DNA of 64,000 nt from FACHB-T130 sp042747725. GTDB lineage: Bacteria; Cyanobacteriota; Cyanobacteriia; Cyanobacteriales; FACHB-T130. The stretch is taken from assembly GCF_042747725.1 (NCBI RefSeq), contig NZ_JBHZGO010000101.1:1-64000 (forward strand), in the 5' to 3' direction. Of the stretch, positions 49,300 through 57,550 are shown piece by piece. The notes beneath the pieces are model-generated. The model worked only from the letters and a program-made list of their open reading frames with translations, searched no databases and was not told where the DNA came from. The position numbers were made by a program, and so were the translations under genes. Numbering within the stretch: position 1 is the first letter of the stretch; each line of letters starts with the position of its first letter.

Positions 49300-50748
49300 A
49301 TGTGTTCTCCAGTTTTTGCTGTGTTATTTTCTAAACGTCCTGTTATACTTACCGGATTTATCGGTTGCCTGCTGATTTCCTTAAGTGCTTGCGCTAACAG
49401 TCCTAATGGTGAAGCGCTAGAGCGATCGCTCGCAGCAGACCCTAAACTTAAAGACAATCCCGCTACGTTTGGTTTGCCATCTCAAAACAACTCTCAGAAC
49501 GAAACGCTTGTCGCACTCCCCTCTGATTTCCCATCTGAGATTCCCGTCTATCCAGAGGCTCAGCTGCAAGAAGTCACGCCACCAACAGCCGATTCTAATC
49601 AAGGACAGAGCCTCCGTTGGACGACTTCTGACCCCAGCAACTCTGTCCAAACCTTTTACCAGAAGGAATTTCAATCGAATAACTGGGAAATTGTGAGTCA
49701 GCCAACTGAGACTGCCGAAGGTACTGCTACCCCGACAGATATCTTAGTAGCTCACCGGAATAACCTGAAAGTTACCGTATCCATCCAGTCGGGTTCCGGT
49801 AGTAATAGTTTTATCTCAACGCCCTCGCCGACTCAACCTACTGCCGCTAATAATGCAGCTAGTACCACACAATTTACCATTCAGTATGTCCGCGACGGCA
49901 GCGAAGCAACAGCACCGTCACCGAGTAATTCAGATGTCGCCAGTCAGCCAACTACTGAGGCAACTACCGGCAAGCCTGAGTCTCCCTCTGAACCCTCTGT
50001 ATTTACAGATATCAACAAAGCACCCCAAGAATTACGTCAGCACGTAGAAAACCTGGCAGCATTGGGTGTACTTTCGCTCAACTCTGGTGGTTCCAAGAGT
50101 AATTCCGCCGCAGGCGAACAGTTTGAGCCAAATAAAACCATCACCCGCCGCCAGTATGCGCGTTGGCTGGTAGCTGCGAATAATCAGATTTATGCCAATA
50201 GTCCGGGTAAGCAAATCCGTTTAGCATCAGCAGATGTCCAACCGGCTTTCCAGGATATTCCCCGCAGCGAACCTGATTTTCCAGCAATTCAAGGTTTAGC
50301 AGAAGCAGGTTTAATTCCCAGTCGGTTGACGGGTGATGCTACCGCTGTGTTGTTTCGCCCCGATGCACCGCTTACCCGCGAAAACTTGATTCTCTGGAAA
50401 GTGCCCCTAGATACGCGCCAGACTTTGCCCACCGCTTCGGTTGACGCAGTGAAGCAAACGTGGGGATTTCAGGATGCAGGCAAAATTGAGCCGAAGGCGT
50501 TGCGGGCGGTATTGGCAGATTTCCAAAATGGAGAATTGGCAAATATCCGGCGGGTTTTTGGGTATACGACGCTGTTCCAGCCGAAAAAACCCGTGACGAG
50601 GGCTGAGGCGGCGGCGGCGGTCTGGTACTTTGGCGCTGAAGGTGAAGGGGTATCTGCTCAAGATGCTTTGCAGAGCCAGCGTCAACAGAGCCAGCCATCA
50701 GCGACATCTACGCCGGAGCCTACACCGTTAAGTTCTCCGAATCAATAA
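49300..50748 (+). CDS. SLH-type lipoprotein
   Basis: This protein of about 482 residues is exported and lipid-modified: a hydrophobic signal ends in the lipobox LLISLSAC. A beta-rich N-terminal domain (PSDFPSEIPVYPEAQLQEV) is followed by a long Ser/Thr/Pro linker and two or more S-layer-homology-type segments (FTDINKAPQELRQHVENLAA; FEPNKTITRRQYARWLVAAN; FQDIPRSEPDFPAIQGLAEA; FRPDAPLTRENLILWKV). SLH modules bind cell-wall polymers. ATG 49300 or GTG 49294 are the possible starts; a small palindrome ACTATCTGCG / CGTAGATAGT lies just upstream. Confidence 0.82.
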   Translation: MCSPVFAVLFSKRPVILTGFIGCLLISLSACANSPNGEALERSLAADPKLKDNPATFGLPSQNNSQNETLVALPSDFPSEIPVYPEAQLQEVTPPTADSNQGQSLRWTTSDPSNSVQTFYQKEFQSNNWEIVSQPTETAEGTATPTDILVAHRNNLKVTVSIQSGSGSNSFISTPSPTQPTAANNAASTTQFTIQYVRDGSEATAPSPSNSDVASQPTTEATTGKPESPSEPSVFTDINKAPQELRQHVENLAALGVLSLNSGGSKSNSAAGEQFEPNKTITRRQYARWLVAANNQIYANSPGKQIRLASADVQPAFQDIPRSEPDFPAIQGLAEAGLIPSRLTGDATAVLFRPDAPLTRENLILWKVPLDTRQTLPTASVDAVKQTWGFQDAGKIEPKALRAVLADFQNGELANIRRVFGYTTLFQPKKPVTRAEAAAAVWYFGAEGEGVSAQDALQSQRQQSQPSATSTPEPTPLSSPNQ

Positions 50749-51059
50749 GCTTGACAATCAAAAGCAGTCAATGAAGCGATCGCAATTAGGCAAAGCCCTT
50801 GCTGGAGGTAAGCGATCGCTTCGTGCATTCTTTGGAATACAACAGCTCCCCTTTGAGAAGCGTAGGTGGAGGCAGTGTCAGAATCTATTAAAAAAATCTT
50901 AAAAAATAAATTATAGTACTGCCCCTGTGGGTTTTCACTGGAATTAGCCTTAAATTCACATAAACTTTACATTATTTGGCGATAAATTTGCAAGAACTTC
51001 ATCCAAAACTCTATAGAGTTGGGGAAAACGTAGCAGAAAATACGGAGAAAAAGATAACC
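50749..51059. other. Intergenic region before the GDSL gene
   Basis: This gap of about 311 bp contains GAAGCGATCGC near 50773 facing GCGATCGCTTC near 50812, an inverted pair that likely ends the upstream transcript. An AT-rich leader follows. The GDSL frame is open back to 50976, but that part is not signal-peptide-like. Confidence 0.45.
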
Positions 51060-52112
51060 ATGAAAAAGCAAGTTCTAGCCACAGGATTTGTGCTTTTTTC
51101 TTTCCTATTGCCACTTAAAGCAGTAGCGGCGTCCTTTGATAAAATTTACGTCTTTGGTGACAGCCTCTCAGATACTGGCAATGTGTTCAATCTTACGCAA
51201 GGATTCTTTCCCCAAACTCCACCCTACTATCAGGGACGTTTTTCTAATGGCCCGCTCTGGGTGGAGGCTTTAGCCGATAAGTTGGGATTAGCTCCGGCTC
51301 TGTTCACTAACCTTGGAGGAAGTGCTAGCTCTAGCGACGGCATTAACTTCGCTTTCGGTGGTGCTACCTCAGGAAGCAGTAACGTCGCTGGTTCGCTTTT
51401 ACCGGGATTGCAGACGGAAATCAATTTCTTTAAGAGTGGTTTGGCGGCAACCAATCAATCTGCTGACTCAGAAGCTCTATATATAGTCTGGGCAGGTGGC
51501 AATGATTACCTCGGTGGTGGCGTTACAAATCCGACTGAGCCAGTCAAGAATATATCGGCGGCGGTGACATCGCTTTTCAACGTTGGCGCTCGAAATTTCC
51601 TCGTGGCTAACTTACCAGATTTGGGAAAGGCTCCCATCGGTCTTAGTGGTGGTAGTAATGTGTCCAACGGTCTCAGCCAGTTGACCGGATTACATAACTT
51701 GGGCTTGAGCCAGACTCTTGCTAGTTTGAGCCAGTCATTAAACGGAATCAACCTCAAATCTCTCGATATCAATTCTTTATTTAACAATGCGATCACAAAT
51801 AAAGAGAAATTTGGTTTCACAAATGTGACTGGCTCTTGCCTAACCAACTACAATTTTCCCTTTGATTTGAACTACGATGTATGCGATAACCCAGACAGTT
51901 TTTTGTTCTGGGACGACATCCATCCCACAACCGCTGGTCATAAGCTAGTGGCAGACTTAGCATTTGCAGCGCTGACACCAGCGCCCGAACCTCAAAAAAG
52001 CGTTCCGGAACCGGCTTCTGCATTGGGGATATTAGCCTTCGGTGCTTTAGGGGCGAGTTCGCTGAGGCGGCGCAAACAGAAAAAAGCCAGCTCAATAAAG
52101 ACTGAAGTATAA
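51060..52112 (+). CDS. SGNH/GDSL esterase with PEP-CTERM tail
   Basis: This 350-residue protein is secreted by a signal peptide (MKKQVLATGFVLFSFLLPLK...VAA). The SGNH hydrolase blocks are FGDSLSDTGN (nucleophile Ser), the Gly of block II, AGGNDY (Asn) and DDIHPTTAGH (Asp, His). The PEP-CTERM tail is KSVPEPASALGILAFGALGA, then LRRRKQKK. It would act on an unidentified ester at the cell surface. I chose ATG 51060 because it gives the clean signal peptide. PEP-CTERM esterases of this kind are recurrent in cyanobacteria. Confidence 0.88.
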   Translation: MKKQVLATGFVLFSFLLPLKAVAASFDKIYVFGDSLSDTGNVFNLTQGFFPQTPPYYQGRFSNGPLWVEALADKLGLAPALFTNLGGSASSSDGINFAFGGATSGSSNVAGSLLPGLQTEINFFKSGLAATNQSADSEALYIVWAGGNDYLGGGVTNPTEPVKNISAAVTSLFNVGARNFLVANLPDLGKAPIGLSGGSNVSNGLSQLTGLHNLGLSQTLASLSQSLNGINLKSLDINSLFNNAITNKEKFGFTNVTGSCLTNYNFPFDLNYDVCDNPDSFLFWDDIHPTTAGHKLVADLAFAALTPAPEPQKSVPEPASALGILAFGALGASSLRRRKQKKASSIKTEV

Positions 52113-52199
52113 AGGATGAAGGCTCAAGGATGAAGGAGTTCATGTTAAGGCTAAATTTCACCGTTCATCCTTGATATTTCACACTTCATACTTTTAAGC

Positions 52200-53273
52200 A
52201 TGACTTTGTTGGATTACGACAATCTGTTTAACACTATTGAAGAGTTAGTGCTGCACCATTCTCCCAGCGGTGCGGAGGAAGAAATTGACCAATTGTTGAT
52301 GAGTCGATTTAAAGCGCTGGGAGTGGAAGTTTGGCAGGATAATGCCGGAAATATCATTGCCAAAATAGCCGGTCAAAAGCAAGAGAGAGGCATCGCCATC
52401 ACTGCCCATAAAGACGAAATTGGCGGCATTGTCAAACAAGTCGGCGACGAGGGACGGGTGGAAGTACGGAGGCTGGGCGGCGCGTTTCCGTGGGTTTATG
52501 GCGAGGGCGCTGTAGACTTACTGGGAGACGAGCAAACAATTACTGGGATTCTCTCTTTTGGATCGCGCCACATCTCCCATGAATCCCCCCAAAAATCCCA
52601 GCAGGAAGACAAACCAGTGCGCTGGGAAGATGCTTGGGTGGAAACCAAATGCACGCCCGAAGAACTAGAAATAGCGGGAATTCGACCGGGAACCCGAATG
52701 GTGGTGGGGAAGCATCGCAAGCGTCCCGTGCAGTTGAAGGATTGGATTGCCAGCTATACGCTGGATAATAAGGCGTCTGTAGCGATTTTGTTAGCGCTGG
52801 CTGAAACGGTAAAGCAGCCTCCAGTTGATATTTATCTGGTGGCTTCTGCGAAGGAGGAAGTTGGCGCAATTGGGGCAATGTACTTTACTCAGAAGCAACG
52901 TGTGGATGCTTTGATTGCGCTGGAAATCTGTCCTTTGGCTCCCGAATACCCAATTGCCGATGGGATTGCGCCGGTGTTGCTTTCCCAAGATGGCTATGGA
53001 ATCTACGATGAAGCTTTAAATCGTCAGTTGCGGCAAGTTGCCAAGAATCTGAATATCCCTGTGCAATTGGCGACGTTGAGTGGTTTTGGCAGCGATGGCT
53101 CAATTGCTATGAAGTTCGGTCATGTCGCCCGTGCTGCGTGTCTGGCGTTTCCGACGCAAAACACGCATGGCTATGAGATTGCACATTTAGGCGCGATCGC
53201 TAACTGTACACATATCCTGTGCGCCTACTGCGAAACCGACTTTAGCCATTCGTCAACAGCACCTGATAACTGA
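52200..53273 (+). CDS. M42-family metallopeptidase / glutamyl aminopeptidase-like
   Basis: This 357-residue cytosolic dinuclear-zinc aminopeptidase has the metal ligands in ITAHKDEIGG (His, Asp), LDNKASVAIL (Asp), SAKEEVGAIGAM (Glu pair, second Glu catalytic), ALEICPLAPEYP and TQNTHGYEIAHLGAI (final His). Such enzymes trim peptides as large oligomers. Spacing and length match the family. It starts at ATG 52200, following the GDSL gene by about 85 bp on the same strand. Confidence 0.9.
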   Translation: MTLLDYDNLFNTIEELVLHHSPSGAEEEIDQLLMSRFKALGVEVWQDNAGNIIAKIAGQKQERGIAITAHKDEIGGIVKQVGDEGRVEVRRLGGAFPWVYGEGAVDLLGDEQTITGILSFGSRHISHESPQKSQQEDKPVRWEDAWVETKCTPEELEIAGIRPGTRMVVGKHRKRPVQLKDWIASYTLDNKASVAILLALAETVKQPPVDIYLVASAKEEVGAIGAMYFTQKQRVDALIALEICPLAPEYPIADGIAPVLLSQDGYGIYDEALNRQLRQVAKNLNIPVQLATLSGFGSDGSIAMKFGHVARAACLAFPTQNTHGYEIAHLGAIANCTHILCAYCETDFSHSSTAPDN

Positions 53274-53343
53274 CAAAGGACAATTGATCCCTGCAATTCC
53301 TTACAATTAAGCCAGTGATCCTGTGATAGCAGTTAAGCCTTGT

Positions 53344-53808
53344 ATGCCCAAAACTGTAGCCGACGTTATGAGCCGCGACCCGATCGTGGTACGGACTGAA
53401 ACACCTCTCAAGGAGGCCATCCAAATCTTGGCGGAACGACACATCAGCGGTCTGCCAGTAGTCGAGCAAACTGGCAAATTGGTGGGCGTTATCTCGGAAA
53501 CTGACTTGATGTGGCAAGAAAAAGGGGTGACTCCCCCGGCTTACATCATGTTTCTAGATAGCGTGATTTACCTGCAAAATCCAGCCACCTTTGAACGAGA
53601 CTTGCACAAGTCTCTGGGGCAAACGGTTGGGGAAGTGATGACCCACGATGCGATTACCATTACAGCGGACAAACTTTTACGGGAAGCCGCTGCGCTGATG
53701 CACGAGCGAAATGTTCGCCGCTTGCCGGTGATTGATAAAAATGGTCAGGTGATTGGTATCCTCACCCGTGGGGATATTGTGCGGGCAATGGCATCTGAGA
53801 TCGATTAA
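53344..53808 (+). CDS. Two-CBS-domain protein
   Basis: This protein of about 154 residues has CBS motif 1 starting VADVMSRDPIVVRTETPLKE and motif 2 VGEVMTHDAITITADKLLRE, each ending with a VIGIL or LVGVI strand. A middle insertion (WQEKGVTPPAYIMFLDSVIY) is typical of cyanobacterial stand-alone CBS proteins. CBS pairs bind adenosine nucleotides; the target protein is unknown. A GTG at 53323 would add seven residues; ATG 53344 is preferred. It is in line with the M42 gene. Confidence 0.88.
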   Translation: MPKTVADVMSRDPIVVRTETPLKEAIQILAERHISGLPVVEQTGKLVGVISETDLMWQEKGVTPPAYIMFLDSVIYLQNPATFERDLHKSLGQTVGEVMTHDAITITADKLLREAAALMHERNVRRLPVIDKNGQVIGILTRGDIVRAMASEID

Positions 53809-53904
53809 TCCTGGTCATTAGTCATTGGGAGGAAGCCGCAAAGGACTAATGACTAATGACTCATAACGAGTGACAACTGAAAACTAATCAATAATCAAAT
53901 AATA

Positions 53905-54570
53905 ATGAGCATTACCCCTGAGTCTGTTAGAGAATTGCTGGGTTCAGAAAATTTTGGCGATCGCATTCGTGGCATTAACCAGCTGCGCCAGCTGGAACGG
54001 GCGATCGCATTTGAGCTGGTACAACCAGCCGTGACGGACAGCAATACCCGCGTCAGATATGCCGCTGTCAGCCAGATGGATACCCTGGGACAAGAAGATT
54101 TACAAAAATCTTTGACCGTTTTGCGCGATCGCTTGTTCAATGACTCGGAAGCAGATGTCCAAGCTGCCGCTGCTGATGCTTTGGGAGCGCTACAGTTAAA
54201 AGAAGCCTTCGATGACTTGCAGCAAGTTTACAACCAAACCCCTGAGTGGCTCGTCAAGTTCAGCATTGTTGCTGCTTTGGGAGAAATGGGCGACAGCAGA
54301 GGGTTTGAACTACTAGAAGAAGCTCTCACCTCTGGTAACGACTTAGTACAAACTGCTGCTATCTCTTCTCTGGGAGAATTGGGAGATCCGCGTGCAGTTC
54401 CCCTCATCGTTCCCTATTCCACCCATTCGGATTGGCAGATCCGCTACCGGGTGGTACAGGCGCTCAATCGCCTGGGTGGAGCAGAAGCACGCTCGACATT
54501 AGAAGCTCTAGCGAATGATCAAGTCGAGCAAGTAGCCCAGGAAGCACAAACTTGTTTAAAATCCGCTTGA
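53905..54570 (+). CDS. HEAT-repeat protein, NblB-like
   Basis: This 221-residue protein is built of HEAT/PBS-lyase repeats (for example VRYAAVSQMDTLGQ, VQAAAADALGALQ, VKFSIVAALGEMGD, VQTAAISSLGELGD). The length and repeat style match cyanobacterial NblB, a chromophore-detaching protein in phycobilisome degradation, but related CpcE/F-like lyases also share these repeats. The protein should be soluble. It is the last gene before a terminator at 54638-54708. Confidence 0.72.
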   Translation: MSITPESVRELLGSENFGDRIRGINQLRQLERAIAFELVQPAVTDSNTRVRYAAVSQMDTLGQEDLQKSLTVLRDRLFNDSEADVQAAAADALGALQLKEAFDDLQQVYNQTPEWLVKFSIVAALGEMGDSRGFELLEEALTSGNDLVQTAAISSLGELGDPRAVPLIVPYSTHSDWQIRYRVVQALNRLGGAEARSTLEALANDQVEQVAQEAQTCLKSA

Positions 54571-54637
54571 ATAGCCGGTTAAAGTAACCCTAAAATTTCC
54601 CTAGTCTGATAGAATCCGTTTTCTTTGCTGGAAGTTG

Positions 54638-54708
54638 AACGGGCGAAGCATTCCTCTCCTTAACCAGGGGTTTATCCCCAAATTGGGAAAGGCTTCGCCC
54701 GTTTTTGC
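54638..54708 (+). terminator. Rho-independent terminator after the NblB-like gene
   Basis: A 12-bp perfect stem, AACGGGCGAAGC (54638-54649) / GCTTCGCCCGTT (54692-54703), is followed by TTTTGC. The large loop has its own small hairpin around GGGGTTTATCCCC. Confidence 0.75.
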
Positions 54709-54830
54709 ATCCATTTTTTTAAGTATTTTCTCCTACTAACTATTAACTCCAGCCGTTTTCAAAGCCATTTTCTCAGTATTTCCCGCAGTTAAACTATTCC
54801 GTTGTCAGTAATTTCTCGGTTATTTTATTT

Positions 54831-55013
54831 GGCTCTTCCGTAGTTGGTATGCTAAATTTATAGTCAAGAAGCGCCACAAGCTATACTAGCCATGAATTTA
54901 AGCCAATTTAGCGTTTATTAAATAGAAAATACAGTCCAAAATCGTTATACCTTGCTAGGTAAGCCTTTCAAGTTTTGGAATCAACTTTTTAGCATACCAA
55001 GTAATGAAGAGCC
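54831..55013. mobile_element. 183-bp non-autonomous ISL3-like element (copy 2)
   Basis: Copy 2 of the element at 30325-30506 is in opposite orientation. It starts GGCTCTTCCGTAGTTGG and ends with the complement of GGCTCTTCATTACTTGG. It is flanked by a perfect 8-bp direct repeat TTTTATTT (54823-54830 and 55014-55021). The near identity of the copies with intact duplications indicates recent transposition, so a matching transposase should be active elsewhere in the genome. Confidence 0.88.
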
Positions 55014-55471
55014 TTTTATTTTCTTTAAATAATAGAAATTTAGTAAGCCGTAGTTTCCCGGAAATTTTATAGATTGTTTTTATTTAATCGTAAAAAATCC
55101 GGATACATATATATTCTTAGCCCCAGACCTTTACTTCACTCCAGCTTTACAAGTTTCTGTAGAAACTACGGGTGATGTTAAAGAGTCAGTAAAGATACGT
55201 CCGAATGATTGCTATCCGCTCGGAGGATTCCCTATATTAGGAATAACAAAGCCAAGCATATTTACGCGGTCTCCTGAGTTTGCTACTAAAAGCTAGAGTC
55301 ATCTCTTAGATAACCATTCTTCGTTCATCAGGTGCTTAAGTAGTTTCCAACAAAATCATCCGGAACACTCAAGCAAACTACTAGGTTCAACTAAAAAATA
55401 GCAACAAAACTCAAACGCTGAATATGCGGAAATTTAAAATCCTAAACTTCGGATCAATTAAGGTGAACCAG

Positions 55472-56284
55472 ATGAAACTTCAACAGACTTCAGCCTTCAT
55501 CAGCTTAATGGCTGGCAGCCTTCTAGCTTTTGGTGCAACTTCGGCTCAGGCTTTTGCTCCCTTCACGTTCGATACCACCTTTTCTCCAAATCCTGCTGAC
55601 CCCAAAAAGGATATCAAGCTAGAGGCAGTTACTTTTGATTCCACTACGATCAAAGACTTCTCTCTAGTTACAGGTGCCAAAATTATCCAAAATGACCTGA
55701 AAAATTTCGGTCCTGGCAGTTCCGACCACGGAGATGATACTGTAAGCGATCCGTATCTGCCGGAGGGACCTAGAAAGGAACACCCCGCTGCTGCTGATAT
55801 CGTTGCTAGCCTAGGCAACTTGAATCTCAACAGCATCATTGACACTGAAGATGACTATGGAACATCTATAATCGAAGTTTTCTTCGGGAAGGCAACAGAC
55901 ACATTCTTCTTCTTTGAAAGAGGCAATCCGAAGCCTGGGGCTACTCAGACAGCTGGGAACAGCGATCTAAAGGTTGATTCTCTGGATAAATTTGGAAACG
56001 TGCTAGAAACGTTCACGATTACCAGAAATATGTGGACGGATGCTGGCTACAGTATCAACACCAAAGAAATCAACGAAAATCAGAAGGTTGGTTCTTTAGG
56101 TCTGAAGGGGTCACAGAAGGCTGTTGGTCTCCGGCTGTCAAGCTTCAAGGGCTTTAACGGTCCTGACTATAAGGTAGTAGCTACCAAAGACGTGCCTGAA
56201 CCAGCAACCTTGGCGGGTTTAGGAATGGTAGCAGGTGCTTTAGTGGTTTCTCGCCGCCGCCGTCAAGCTGCTAAGGTTTCCTAA
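55472..56284 (+). CDS. PEP-CTERM exosortase-dependent surface protein (XDP2-like)
   Basis: This protein of about 270 residues has a signal peptide (MKLQQTSAFISLMAGSLLAF...AQA), the body segments SLGNLNLNSIIDTEDDYG, FFFFERGNPKPG and NGPDYKVVA, and the sorting tail DVPEPATLAGLGMVAGALVV, then SRRRRQAAK. It is a paralogue of the gene at 39082-39933 with the same order of conserved blocks. I chose ATG 55472, which gives a clean signal peptide and has AAGGTG upstream; the frame is open back to 55424. The function is unknown. Confidence 0.87.
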   Translation: MKLQQTSAFISLMAGSLLAFGATSAQAFAPFTFDTTFSPNPADPKKDIKLEAVTFDSTTIKDFSLVTGAKIIQNDLKNFGPGSSDHGDDTVSDPYLPEGPRKEHPAAADIVASLGNLNLNSIIDTEDDYGTSIIEVFFGKATDTFFFFERGNPKPGATQTAGNSDLKVDSLDKFGNVLETFTITRNMWTDAGYSINTKEINENQKVGSLGLKGSQKAVGLRLSSFKGFNGPDYKVVATKDVPEPATLAGLGMVAGALVVSRRRRQAAKVS

Positions 56285-56317
56285 TTCTCAATTTTTTAAA
56301 CAACGCACATATTAATC

Positions 56318-56359
56318 GGGATTAGATGCTGAACAAGCCTTCTAGTCCCAATTTTTTTT
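56318..56359 (+). terminator. Terminator after the XDP2-like gene
   Basis: GGGATTAGA (56318-56326) pairs with TCTAGTCCC (56341-56349, one G-U pair) and is followed by AATTTTTTTT. Confidence 0.7.
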
Positions 56360-56424
56360 GCCAATTTAGAGAGGATTGGGGTGAGGCAGATTGGTACACC
56401 CCAGATATTGTCATTTTGAGATCA

Positions 56425-56489
56425 GCCTAGACAATTGCTGGTAGCGACGACAGATGTGTTGCTGGATGAGTAGATTTTAGCGATCGCGT
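56425..56489. repeat. Block upstream of thiL resembling thiL itself
   Basis: The sequence GGTAGCGACGACAGAT, a 17-19-bp divergent middle, and ATTTTAGCGATCGC match the coding segment of thiL at about 56651-56699 (GGTAGTGACGACAGAT ... ATTTTAGCGATCGC) in order and spacing. The block also resembles 38522-38588 upstream of Uma2. It is a partial duplication or a shared dispersed repeat. Confidence 0.45.
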
Positions 56490-56533
56490 TTCTTCTAGCC
56501 GCTAAACTATCAGACACTGAATAGTTTAGATGC

Positions 56534-57550
56534 ATGAAAATTCGAGATATTGGAGAACAAGGTTTATTAGAAAGATTGCAGCGCTTTTGTCCGCCGGAAG
56601 TTGTGGGGGATGATGCGGCGGTGATGACCATTCAGCCCGGTCAAGAATTGGTAGTGACGACAGATTTACTGGTAGATGGAACTCATTTTAGCGATCGCAC
56701 CACTTCCCCAGAAGACGCTGGTTGGCGTGCCGCAGCTGCCAATTTATCCGATCTAGCCGCAATGGGGGCACTTCCTCTAGGCATTACTGTAGGTTTGAGC
56801 GTCACTGGTGATACACCTGTCACCTGGGTTGAGCGACTCTATCAGGGACTCACCGAATGCCTGCAACAATACAACACAGCCATCGTCGGCGGCGATATTT
56901 GCCGCTCATCGGTGATTACCGTCGCGATTACCGCCTTTGGTCAAGTTTCCCCAACTCAGATCCTTCGGCGCTCAAATGCTCAGGTAGGGGATGCCATTGT
57001 CGTCACTGGCGTTCACGGAGCCTCACGAGCTGGTCTAGAATTACTGCTTCACCCAGAGTTGGGTCAACACCTCAGTGACACTGAGAAAGCATCTTTAATC
57101 GAAGCTCACCAGCGTCCCAAGCCCAGGCTAGATGTGTTGCCGCTTTTGTGGGAAATTTTAGATTCCCCATCCAAAATCCAAAATCCAAAATCTAAAATGC
57201 TAGTGGCTGGCATGGACAGCAGCGACGGTCTAGCAGACGCCATTGTGCAAATCTGCCGGTGTAGTCGAGTGGGCGCCTATGTCGAGCGCGGTGAGATTCC
57301 CCTGACTCATGCCCTTACTCAGCTCGTGCCTGCCGAACAAGCTCTGAACTGGGCTTTATACGGTGGTGAAGACTTTGAACTGGTGCTGTGCTTACCTCTA
57401 GAAAAAGCCCAGGCGTTAATAAAACGACTGGGCAAAGGAGCAGCTGTGGTCGGCAAAATTACTACCGGCTCAAACGTCTTATTAGTAGACTCCACCGGCG
57501 TCTATCCCGACCAACAACTCACCCTAAGCCAAGGATTTCAGCATTTTTAA
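56534..57550 (+). CDS. thiL: Thiamine-monophosphate kinase
   Basis: This 338-residue ATP-dependent kinase makes thiamine diphosphate from the monophosphate. The motifs are GDDAAVM (metal/ATP), TTDLLVDGTHF, GGDICRS and the ALYGGEDFEL segment. The start is ATG 56534. About residues 210-222 (DSPSKIQNPKSK) come from AAAATCC heptamer repeats of the intergenic kind, inserted in frame just before MLVAGMDSSDGLAD. The stop codon overlaps that of convergent gap2 through a shared TTAA. No TPP riboswitch is visible upstream. Confidence 0.93.
   Translation: MKIRDIGEQGLLERLQRFCPPEVVGDDAAVMTIQPGQELVVTTDLLVDGTHFSDRTTSPEDAGWRAAAANLSDLAAMGALPLGITVGLSVTGDTPVTWVERLYQGLTECLQQYNTAIVGGDICRSSVITVAITAFGQVSPTQILRRSNAQVGDAIVVTGVHGASRAGLELLLHPELGQHLSDTEKASLIEAHQRPKPRLDVLPLLWEILDSPSKIQNPKSKMLVAGMDSSDGLADAIVQICRCSRVGAYVERGEIPLTHALTQLVPAEQALNWALYGGEDFELVLCLPLEKAQALIKRLGKGAAVVGKITTGSNVLLVDSTGVYPDQQLTLSQGFQHF

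Larger units (their letters stand above)
54571..55471. other. Long intergenic region with terminator and MITE
   Basis: This gap of about 900 bp before the XDP2-like gene contains the terminator at 54638-54708 and the ISL3-like element at 54831-55013 (see those entries). The 400 bp after the element are AT-rich and hold the promoter of the PEP-CTERM gene. I see no riboswitch or other RNA there. Confidence 0.5.

Noticed and set aside
56285..56533. TPP riboswitch upstream of thiL
   Set aside because: No CUGAGA/ACCUGA-type core is seen; the palindrome there is the terminator of the preceding gene.
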